A stretch of DNA of 5,185 bases, taken from contig LUCA01000060.1 of the NCBI GenBank assembly GCA_001593875.1, positions 1 through 5,185 on the forward strand, written 5' to 3'. The number at the start of each line of letters is the position of its first letter. Within the stretch, counting starts at the first letter, position 1. Shown piece by piece: positions 1-4,915 of this stretch. Position numbers and translations under genes: made by a program. Below the pieces are notes generated by a model. That model saw nothing but the letters and a program-made list of their open reading frames with translations, did not search any database and had not been told where the DNA came from. The stretch comes from Candidatus Bathyarchaeota archaeon B23 (GTDB taxonomy: Archaea; Thermoproteota; Bathyarchaeia; TCS64; B23).

Positions 1-270
1 CTCGGGGACCACATCCGTATGCCCATTCAACACGAGGCGGGGCCTCCCCTCGCTCCCCTCATAGACGACGGCCACCGAGGGCCGCTCAGGGTCGGGCTTA
101 TAGACGTATTGGGGGTTGAAGCCCCACTCCTTCAGGGTGTTGTAGATGTATTCGGCGACCACCTTCTCCCGCCCCGGGGGATTCTGACTCGGCCTCCTGA
201 TGAGCTCCCTCAAAAGCCCTACGAGCTCCTCCTCCCCGATGAGATTGAGGATCGCCTCTCTAGAAATCAT
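1..270 (-). CDS. M20-family metallopeptidase/deacylase (ArgE/DapE/CPG2-like), N-terminal part, cut by window edge
   Basis: This reading frame starts with ATG at 270 and runs off the left edge after 90 codons without a stop. Residues 13-33 (EEELVGLLRELI...PSQNPPGRE) match the usual opening of M20 amidohydrolases, an amphipathic helix followed by a P-S-x-N-P-P-G turn. Residues 82-89 read NGHTDVVP, the family's first metal motif: His84 is a zinc ligand and Asp86 the residue that assists it. Family members remove acyl groups or amino acids from N-acyl amino acids and dipeptides using two zinc or cobalt ions. The remaining ligands, catalytic Glu and dimerisation domain lie outside the window, so the substrate (acetylornithine, succinyl-diaminopimelate, a peptide) cannot be named. 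In-frame ATGs also exist at 309 and 351, but 270 gives the usual family N-terminus and has a TATA-like box about 26 nt upstream, fitting a leaderless transcript. The gene is divergent from the thiolase operon. Confidence 0.88.
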   Translation of the reverse strand, partial: MISREAILNLIGEEELVGLLRELIRRPSQNPPGREKVVAEYIYNTLKEWGFNPQYVYKPDPERPSVAVVYEGSEGRPRLVLNGHTDVVPE

Positions 271-292
271 CAAGAGGAGTTGAGGAGCGGCG

Positions 293-301
293 GATTTAAC
301 G
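293..301. promoter_or_regulatory. Divergent TATA-like element between the M20 gene and the thiolase operon
   Basis: GATTTAACG on the plus strand (GTTAAAT on the minus strand) is the main AT-rich block in the 79-nt gap. Its centre is about 26-27 nt upstream of the M20 ATG at 270, the spacing expected for a leaderless archaeal promoter, and no Shine-Dalgarno sequence precedes that ATG. Because its core is near-palindromic, it could also serve the thiolase operon with a leader of roughly 27 nt. A second weaker block, AGTTATC at 316-322, about 31 nt before the thiolase ATG, is an alternative. Assignment is by position and composition only. Confidence 0.45.
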
Positions 302-349
302 CTTCTCATCAGTAGAGTTATCTCCCCTCGAGGCCACTCTATTGATGCC

Positions 350-1513
350 ATGAGGGAGGTGGCCATCGTAGGCGTCGGGATGACGCCCTTCGGCAAACAC
401 CCCGACCGAAGCCTCATAGACCTCATGCTGGAGGCGTCGCATACGGCCCTCATGGACGCCGGGGCCCTGGAGACCCCCATAGAAGCCGTCCACGTCGGCT
501 GCATGGCCTCGGGGATGCTCTGCGGCCTGGAGAACACAGCGACGCTCCTCGCCGATGAGCTGGGCGTCAAACCCCAGACGGCTGAGAGGGTTGAGAACTC
601 GGCTGCCTCGGGGGGCTCAGCCCTCCTCAGCGCCTATCTCGCTGTGGCCTCCGGCCTCTACGACGTCGTGCTCATCGTGGGCGGGGAGAAGATGAGGCAT
701 CTCCCGACGCCCCAGGCGACGAGGGCCATCGCCGCCATGACCCATCCGGAGGGGGAGAGGCCCCACGGGGTGACGATGCCGTCGCTGGCGGCGCTGCTGA
801 CGAGGCTGTATATGAGGCGTTATGGATTGACGAGGAGGCAGCTGGCCTTGGTGGCGGTGAAGAACCATCGGAACGCCCTGTCGAACCCCTACGCCCATCT
901 GAGGAGAGCCATCACCGTGGAGGATGTCCTCAGCTCGAGGGTTGTCGCCGAGCCCTTGAGGCTGTTCGACTGCTCCCCCATCAGCGACGGCGCCGCAGCG
1001 CTGCTTCTGGCTCCGCTGGAGAGGGCGTTGGAGTTCACCGATCAGCCCGTCGTCCTCCGGGGCGTGGGCCAGGCCGTCGACAGGGTGATGATGACGGAGA
1101 GGGATGACCCCCTCACGCTCCACGCCGTTAAGGAGGCTGCGGGGAGGGCCCTGGAGAGGGCTGGAGTCTCCATCGATGAGATCGACGTGGTGGAGCTCCA
1201 CGACGCCTTCACCATCCTGGAGATCGTGGAGAGCGAGGACCTAGGCCTCTTCGAGAAGGGGCGGGGTGGGGAGGCCGTGGAGGAGGGCTTGACGGCCATC
1301 GACGGCGAGAGGCCCATCAACCCCAGCGGCGGCCTCAAGGCCAGGGGGCATCCCCTGGGGGCGACGGGCGTCGCCCAGGCGGTGGAGATCACCTGGCAGC
1401 TTAGAGGGGAGGCGGGTGGGAGGCAGGTGAGGGAGGCTGAACGAGGTTTGAGCTGTAACGTCTCGGGCTTCGCAGCCAACGCCGTCGTCATCGTCTACGA
1501 GCGGGGGTGGTGA
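350..1513 (+). CDS. Thiolase-superfamily protein (SCP2/archaeal thiolase-like) lacking the nucleophilic cysteine
   Basis: The 387-residue product has the full thiolase fold length and begins with the typical VAIVGVGMTPFGKH. Conserved blocks occur in order: residues 81-91 (VENSAASGGSA), GGEKM at 111-115, KNHRNALSNPYA at 171-182, DCSPISDGAAALLL at 207-220, HDAF at 284-287, and NPSGGLKARGHPLGATG at 324-340. His284 and His334 are active-site histidines of the family. Normal relatives have E-N-A-C-A-T/S-G at the first block; here Ala85 (GCT, 602-604) occupies the position of the acyl-accepting Cys, with no gap in the flanks. The C-terminal motif is S-C369-N-V-S-G where SCP2-like relatives have H-N-x-G. 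Ordinary thiolysis or Claisen condensation through an acyl-Cys is therefore unlikely. A CoA-ester aldolase/lyase role with the adjacent DUF35 protein is possible by analogy with Ltp2-ChsH2. There is no clear Shine-Dalgarno sequence. It is the first gene of a probable operon. Family assignment is secure; function is inferred. Confidence 0.93.
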   Translation: MREVAIVGVGMTPFGKHPDRSLIDLMLEASHTALMDAGALETPIEAVHVGCMASGMLCGLENTATLLADELGVKPQTAERVENSAASGGSALLSAYLAVASGLYDVVLIVGGEKMRHLPTPQATRAIAAMTHPEGERPHGVTMPSLAALLTRLYMRRYGLTRRQLALVAVKNHRNALSNPYAHLRRAITVEDVLSSRVVAEPLRLFDCSPISDGAAALLLAPLERALEFTDQPVVLRGVGQAVDRVMMTERDDPLTLHAVKEAAGRALERAGVSIDEIDVVELHDAFTILEIVESEDLGLFEKGRGGEAVEEGLTAIDGERPINPSGGLKARGHPLGATGVAQAVEITWQLRGEAGGRQVREAERGLSCNVSGFAANAVVIVYERGW

Positions 1514-1516
1514 GGG

Positions 1517-1843
1517 ATGGGTGTCCACCTGAAGGCCTCGAGGTGTAGGCTCTGCGGAGCCCTCCATCATCCGCCTAGGGCGATCTGCCCCCGCTGTGGG
1601 CCGGGGTCTAGGGGCTCCCTGGAGGAGGTAGAGCTCCCCGACAGGGGCCGGGTCGTCGCCTATACGGTGCTCCACTATCCCCCGGAGGGCTATCCGTCGC
1701 CGATGATCCTGGCGGTGGCCGAGGTGGGGGGCGTGAGGCTCATTGGGAGGGTTGTCGGAGACCTGGAGGCCGTGGGGGAGGGCTGCGAGGTAGAGGTGGT
1801 GGAGGGGGAGGGAGCGCCCTACCTCTTCCTGTTGGAGGGGTAG
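1517..1843 (+). CDS. DUF35 zinc-ribbon/OB-fold protein, partner of the thiolase homologue
   Basis: This 108-residue protein has an N-terminal rubredoxin-like zinc ribbon with C10-x2-C13 and C24-x2-C27, separated by HHPPRAI (the usual PPR turn). A beta-rich OB-fold follows (about residues 35-105), including GRVVAYTVLHYPP and the MILAVAEVGGVRLIGRV strand pair. DUF35 proteins bind thiolase-superfamily enzymes: they bridge thiolase and HMG-CoA synthase in archaea, and form part of BbsAB and of Ltp2-ChsH2, where the OB domain helps bind the CoA substrate. The start lies 3 nt after the thiolase stop, with GGTG at 1506-1509 about 7 nt upstream, so the two genes are almost certainly co-transcribed and the products probably form a complex. 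The N-terminus is short: the helix that normally precedes the ribbon in stand-alone DUF35 proteins of about 130 residues is nearly absent. No HMG-CoA synthase gene is adjacent. Confidence 0.92.
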   Translation: MGVHLKASRCRLCGALHHPPRAICPRCGPGSRGSLEEVELPDRGRVVAYTVLHYPPEGYPSPMILAVAEVGGVRLIGRVVGDLEAVGEGCEVEVVEGEGAPYLFLLEG

Positions 1844-1876
1844 GGTGAAATAGGGCTGGGCCCATCAAAGTATGAT

Positions 1877-3067
1877 ATGGCTCCACCGCTTAGGGGCATC
1901 AGGGTTTTAGACCTCTCCCAGGTGGTGGCCGGCCCCTTCTGCTCGATGCTCCTAGCCGACATGGGGGCGGAGGTGATAAAGGTTGAGAGGCCTGGCGTAG
2001 GGGACAACCTCAGGAGGTGGGGGCCGCCCTTCCTGGGAGGCGAGGGCGTCTACTTCCTCTACCTCAACCGGAATAAGAAGAGCATCACCCTCAACCTCAA
2101 GAGCGAGGAGGGTAGACGCATCTTCACCCAGCTCCTGAAGCGGAGCGACGTCCTCCTGGAGAACTTCAGGCCAGGAACCATGGAGCGCCTAGGCTTCGGC
2201 TACGAAGAGGCGAGCCGGATAAACCCCCGAATCATCTACTGCCGGGTCTCAGGCTACGGACAGACGGGGCCCTACAGGGATAGAGGGGGCTACGACCTCC
2301 TGGCCCAGGGGGAGAGCGGCCTCATCTCCGTCACCGGTGAACCTGATAGGCCTCCGGGGGCGAAGGTGGGGGTGGCCATCGTCGATATGGGGACAGGCCT
2401 CTACGCTGCGGTGGGCATACTGCTCGCCCTCAGGGCGAGGGAGAAGACGGGGAGGGGGCAGCTCGTCGACGTCTCCCTATTGGATTCGGCCGTCAGCTGG
2501 ATGCTCCAGCCCCTGGGCTATTACCTGGCGATGGGGCAGCTCCCCAAACGCCTGGGGACAGCCCACCCGGTGGCGGCTCCCTATCAGACGTTCAGGACGA
2601 GGGACATCTACATCACCATCGGCTGCGCCGCCGACCGGAACTGGAGGGCTCTATGCCGAGTCCTAGGCCTGGAGGAGCTGGCCGACGACCCCAGGTTCTC
2701 CACAAACCCGAGGAGGGTGGAGAATCGGGAGGAGCTCGCCAGGATTCTCGGCGAGGTCTTCGAGGGGGAGAGCGGCGAGGTGTGGCTGAGGAGGCTTCAG
2801 GAGGCCGGCGTCCCCTGCGCCCCAGTGAACACCGTCGACAGGGTTGTGGAGCATCCCCAGCTGGGGGAGAGGGGGATGTTCGTCGAGGTGAAGCATCCCA
2901 AGGCCGGGAGGCTGAGGCTGACGGGGATACCCGTGAAGCTCTCCGAGACCCCAGGCGAGATCCATTCACCTCCACCTCTACTGGGGGAGCATACGGAGGA
3001 GATTCTAGGGTGGCTGGGCTACAGCCCCGAGGAGATCAGGGAGCTGAGGGGGAGGGGCGTCATCTAG
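1877..3067 (+). CDS. Class III CoA-transferase, CaiB/BaiF (formyl-CoA transferase-like) family
   Basis: The 396-residue product is full length for the family. It opens with GIRVLDLSQVVAGPFCSM (7-24) and ADMGAEVIKVERPG (27-40), the usual Rossmann-like start. It also has LNRNKKSITLNL (63-74), ENFRPGTMERLGFGY (95-109), SGYGQTGPY (125-133), and GVAIVDMGTG (165-174), in which Asp170 matches the catalytic Asp of formyl-CoA transferase that forms the acyl-aspartyl anhydride. GRGQLVDVSLLDS (192-204) and the C-terminal GEHTEEILGWLGYSPEEI (370-387) are also typical. These enzymes move CoA from a donor acyl-CoA to a carboxylic acid, as interlocked dimers in the cytoplasm. Donor and acceptor (oxalate, carnitine, benzylsuccinate, mesaconate and so on) cannot be told from motifs. 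The gene follows DUF35 after 33 nt. GGTGA at 1844-1848 is too far away (28 nt) to be a normal ribosome site, so an internal promoter or leaderless start is possible. A role in charging the acid acted on by the thiolase/DUF35 pair is inferred from context. Confidence 0.93.
   Translation: MAPPLRGIRVLDLSQVVAGPFCSMLLADMGAEVIKVERPGVGDNLRRWGPPFLGGEGVYFLYLNRNKKSITLNLKSEEGRRIFTQLLKRSDVLLENFRPGTMERLGFGYEEASRINPRIIYCRVSGYGQTGPYRDRGGYDLLAQGESGLISVTGEPDRPPGAKVGVAIVDMGTGLYAAVGILLALRAREKTGRGQLVDVSLLDSAVSWMLQPLGYYLAMGQLPKRLGTAHPVAAPYQTFRTRDIYITIGCAADRNWRALCRVLGLEELADDPRFSTNPRRVENREELARILGEVFEGESGEVWLRRLQEAGVPCAPVNTVDRVVEHPQLGERGMFVEVKHPKAGRLRLTGIPVKLSETPGEIHSPPPLLGEHTEEILGWLGYSPEEIRELRGRGVI
3064..3067. other. 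Shared CTAG: overlapping convergent stop codons
   Basis: The plus-strand stop TAG of the CoA-transferase (3065-3067) and the minus-strand stop TAG of the MFS transporter (3066-3064) are both read from one palindromic CTAG. There is no space for an intergenic terminator, so each transcript must end inside, or run antisense to, the other gene. Confidence 0.9.
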
Positions 3068-4368
3068 TCGAGGCTCACACCCCTCGTCTCCACCCCGAGG
3101 AGGAGGACGGCTGAGGCTGAGACGAGGTGGATGAGGGCGAAGAGGACGAAGAGGGGAGTGCTCCCCGTCAGCCCTAGTAGGAGCCCTGCGATGGAGGGGC
3201 CTAGGATTCCGCCGATGCGGCCTACGCTGTTGGCCCATCCAGCCCCAGAGGCCCTCATTCCGGTGGGATAGAGCTCGGGCGTGTAGGCGTAGGTGATGCC
3301 CCAGGCTCCGAGGTTGAAGAAGGAGATGACGGAGCCCCAGACCAGAACCTCCGGCGGCGTCCGAGCCCTGGAGAACAGGAGGCTCCCGAGGCCGGCGAGG
3401 GCCATGTAGAGGGCCAACAGCCGCTTACGGCCGACTCGCTCGATGAGGAGGGCCCCGCTCCAGTAGCCCGGTATCTGCATCGCCGTGATCAGCAGCGAAT
3501 ACCTCAGCGACTTGGCGAGGGTGAGACCCCGCTCGGCGACGAGGATGTAGGGGGCCCAGAGGAAGATGCCCCAGTAGGCGAGGACGATGCAGAACCAGTG
3601 TATCCACAGCATCATGGTTCTACGCCTATACCTCGGAGACCAGAGGCCGGCTAGGGTGAAACTCCTGACCTCTCCCGCCTCCTCGGCCTCCACCTCTCCC
3701 CTCCGCTGGGAGGGGAGCAGCGATCCCCCTACGAGGATGGAGACGGCCTCGCTGAGCCTCCCCGCCCTCTCCAGGAATCTCGGCGACTCCGGGATGAGGA
3801 GTTGGAAGAGGAGGGCTGCGACGATGGGCGTGAAGCCGGCGAGGATAACGGGCCTCCAACCCCTGGTGGGGGCGAGGATGAGGCCCAGGTAGGCGGCCAG
3901 CAGCCATCCGAAGGCCCAGGCGCTCTCCAGGAAGGCGACGGCCCTCCCCCGCATCCTTCTGGGGAAACACTCCGAGATGAGGGTGCTCGTCACAGCCATG
4001 TAGCTCGAGGCCCCTATGCCAGCTAGGAGGCGGAGGGCTGCGATGAGCTCCCAGCGGTCGGCGAGGGCGCAGAGGCCGGCGGGGGTGGAGTAGAGGAGGA
4101 GAGAGGCGACGATGATGGGTTTACGCCCCACCCTGTCGGCGAGGGTTCCCATGAGGAAGCCCCCGAAGAGCATCCCCATCAGCCAGGCGCTGAGGAGGAG
4201 GCCCACGACGCCCGGGGTGAGGCCCAGCTCCGACGACAACGGCCTGAGGACGAAGGAGATGAGACCGGAGTTCATGGCGTCGAACATCCAGCCGAGGTAG
4301 GAGACGGCCAACAGCCGATAGTGATAGGGGCCGAGAGACGCCTCCTCCAGGATCTCTCCCACCTTCAC
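3064..4368 (-). CDS. MFS transporter, sugar-porter/NiaP/SV2-like
   Basis: The 434-residue membrane protein has about 12 predicted helices (roughly 18-40, 54-76, 83-103, 108-130, 143-166, 172-192, 250-272, 287-308, 315-333, 340-362, 382-402, 404-425) and a long cytoplasmic loop between helices 6 and 7. Major facilitator signatures are clear: GTLADRVGRKP (74-84, motif A in loop 2-3), PESPRFL (193-199, after helix 6), RVGRKR (311-316, the repeat in loop 8-9), TPELYPTGMRASG (363-375), and a C-terminal VETRG (426-430) resembling the sugar-porter PETKG. Helix 1 carries Asp30 in GWMFDAMNSGL, as in proton-coupled organic-anion and niacin carriers. The substrate is not determined; a carboxylate feeding the facing CoA-transferase is a reasonable guess. 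The chosen start is GTG at 4368, with GGTG at 4379-4376 about 7 nt upstream; GTG at 4362 is an alternative. It lies 40 nt downstream of the zinc-finger gene. Confidence 0.92.
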   Translation of the reverse strand: MKVGEILEEASLGPYHYRLLAVSYLGWMFDAMNSGLISFVLRPLSSELGLTPGVVGLLLSAWLMGMLFGGFLMGTLADRVGRKPIIVASLLLYSTPAGLCALADRWELIAALRLLAGIGASSYMAVTSTLISECFPRRMRGRAVAFLESAWAFGWLLAAYLGLILAPTRGWRPVILAGFTPIVAALLFQLLIPESPRFLERAGRLSEAVSILVGGSLLPSQRRGEVEAEEAGEVRSFTLAGLWSPRYRRRTMMLWIHWFCIVLAYWGIFLWAPYILVAERGLTLAKSLRYSLLITAMQIPGYWSGALLIERVGRKRLLALYMALAGLGSLLFSRARTPPEVLVWGSVISFFNLGAWGITYAYTPELYPTGMRASGAGWANSVGRIGGILGPSIAGLLLGLTGSTPLFVLFALIHLVSASAVLLLGVETRGVSLD

Positions 4369-4406
4369 TCCTGAACACCCTTTTAGGAGGGGAGGGAGAG
4401 CCTGAG

Positions 4407-4413
4407 AATTAAA
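4407..4413 (-). promoter_or_regulatory. Possible TATA box for the MFS gene
   Basis: TTTAATT, read on the minus strand, lies about 42 nt before the GTG start and predicts transcription from near 4384, with a leader of about 16 nt that would include the GGTG ribosome site. It overlaps the TAA stop of the zinc-finger gene, so that gene's last codons may double as promoter. The transporter could equally be co-transcribed from the promoter near 4744. Confidence 0.35.
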
Positions 4414-4708
4414 GTTTAGCCTCCCTATGGCTCCGCCTCATATGCCTCTTCAAGCCCAGCTCGGAGTTGAAGTCCCTGCCGCAGAGGGGGCACCTATAGA
4501 TGAGGGGTTCCACCTCCACCTCCTTCCCGAGGAGCTCCCTCCTCAACCTCTTCACCAGGAGCTCCCCCTCCTCGTAGTCCATGGGGCGCTCTCCCTTCAG
4601 GACGACGCCGATCCTCACCCTGAAGGAGTGGAAGCGGCCTTCCTCCCGCTCCAGCCCTATCTCCCTCACCACCCCCCTCAGCCTCTTCTCCGTCAAAACC
4701 TCCACCAC
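4409..4708 (-). CDS. Small archaeal protein with one C-terminal C2H2 zinc finger
   Basis: This 99-residue protein is not a recognised named family. Its C-terminus (71-94) is a classical C2H2 finger: C73-x2-C76-x12-H89-x4-H94, with the aromatic before the first Cys (Tyr71), Phe80 and Leu86 in the expected hydrophobic positions. The N-terminal 70 residues are highly charged. They suggest a strand-rich segment (residues 10-38, including RFHSFRVRIGVVLKG) and a basic helix (49-61, ELLVKRLRRELLG). A single finger with a basic flanking region suggests nucleic-acid binding or a protein-protein contact, perhaps regulation, but nothing shows a target. The start is GTG at 4708; an in-frame stop at 4718-4720 leaves only that GTG or the next codon (also GTG). 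There is no good Shine-Dalgarno sequence, and the TATA-like box at 4740-4748 implies a leader of about 11 nt. The transporter follows after 40 nt on the same strand. Confidence 0.82.
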   Translation of the reverse strand: MVEVLTEKRLRGVVREIGLEREEGRFHSFRVRIGVVLKGERPMDYEEGELLVKRLRRELLGKEVEVEPLIYRCPLCGRDFNSELGLKRHMRRSHREAKL

Positions 4709-4718
4709 GGTCGATGCT

Positions 4719-4729
4719 CAAGGTTTAAG
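4719..4729 (-). repeat. CTTAAACCTTG element, copy upstream of the zinc-finger gene
   Basis: Read on the minus strand this is CTTAAACCTTG, ending 10 nt before the GTG start at 4708, around the transcription start predicted from the TATA-like box at 4740-4748. An identical 11-mer in the same orientation relative to its gene sits at 4905-4915 before the SufS-like gene. It may be a shared operator or initiator, or chance similarity between AT-rich promoter sequences. Confidence 0.4.
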
Positions 4730-4739
4730 GGGCTGGAAA

Positions 4740-4748
4740 CCTTAAAAG
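4740..4748 (-). promoter_or_regulatory. Probable TATA box for the zinc-finger gene
   Basis: CTTTTAAGG on the minus strand is centred about 36 nt before the GTG start at 4708. This places transcription near 4719 with a leader of about 11 nt. It is also one arm of the 7-bp inverted repeat with 4724-4730. Confidence 0.5.
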
Positions 4749-4865
4749 TTATGCCTAGGTTTACGTCGTCCTTCCCTCCGGAGAGGTCGTAGAGGCGCTC
4801 GGCGCCCCTCCTGTGGGTCATGTTACCGTCGGGGTTGATATCGTTGGAAAGGTTTTTTAGTTAGA

Positions 4866-4872
4866 TTTATAA
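4866..4872 (+). promoter_or_regulatory. Probable TATA box for the SufS-like gene
   Basis: TTTATAA, the best TATA match in the window, predicts transcription starting near 4895. That leaves a leader of about 18 nt that still contains the GGAGG ribosome site. A second candidate, TTATACAA at 4878-4885, would start transcription near 4908 and lose the ribosome site. Confidence 0.6.
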
Positions 4873-4899
4873 CGGCGTTATACAACTTATCCACGTCTC

Positions 4900-4904
4900 G
4901 GAGG
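4900..4904 (+). promoter_or_regulatory. Shine-Dalgarno site that decides the TTG start of the SufS-like gene
   Basis: GGAGG is followed by 8 nt and then TTG at 4913, a normal spacing. The next in-frame candidate, GTG at 4919, would be 14 nt away, and an in-frame stop at 4907-4909 excludes anything further upstream. Confidence 0.65.
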
Positions 4905-4915
4905 CTTAAACCTTG
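4905..4915 (+). repeat. CTTAAACCTTG element, copy upstream of the SufS-like gene
   Basis: This is the second copy of the 11-mer found before the zinc-finger gene, again oriented toward its gene. It fills the space between the ribosome site and the TTG start and includes that codon, so a protein bound here could block expression. Confidence 0.4.

Larger units (their letters stand above)
4709..4912. other. Divergent intergenic region between the zinc-finger and SufS-like genes
   Basis: This 204-nt gap is AT-richer at both ends than the coding sequence around it. It holds the TATA-like elements for both flanking genes, a paired CTTAAACCTTG element, a hairpin (TTTAAGG 4724-4730 with CCTTAAA 4740-4746, 9-nt loop), an A/T run at 4853-4858, and a 42-codon minus-strand reading frame (ATG 4821 to TGA at 4693) that overlaps the zinc-finger start by 16 nt. 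That frame has GC-rich third positions in its first half, but there is no recognised product or ribosome site. No tRNA or other RNA gene is evident. Confidence 0.6.

Noticed and set aside
617..1201. Long minus-strand open frame inside the thiolase gene (194 codons)
   Set aside because: It lies wholly antisense to a gene with clear family motifs. Its product is rich in H, P, R and G with no recognisable domain, as expected from GC-rich antisense frames. The same applies to the frames at 1042-1491, 1241-1675 and 2613-2975.
350..1843. Standard mevalonate-pathway acetoacetyl-CoA thiolase/DUF35 pair
   Set aside because: The nucleophilic Cys is replaced by Ala and no HMG-CoA synthase gene is adjacent, so this annotation is likely to be wrong despite the family match.
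4724..4746. Inverted repeat TTTAAGG/CCTTAAA as a transcription terminator
   Set aside because: No gene is transcribed into it, no U-tract follows, and one arm overlaps a well-placed TATA-like box. It is better explained as promoter or operator sequence.
4427..4792. Plus-strand open frame of 121 codons opposite the zinc-finger gene
   Set aside because: Its product is H/P/L-rich and without motifs, while the opposite strand encodes a well-formed C2H2 finger. It is a shadow frame.
4853..4858. T6 run as an archaeal U-tract terminator
   Set aside because: On the plus strand no gene lies upstream to be terminated, and the run sits within a divergent promoter region.
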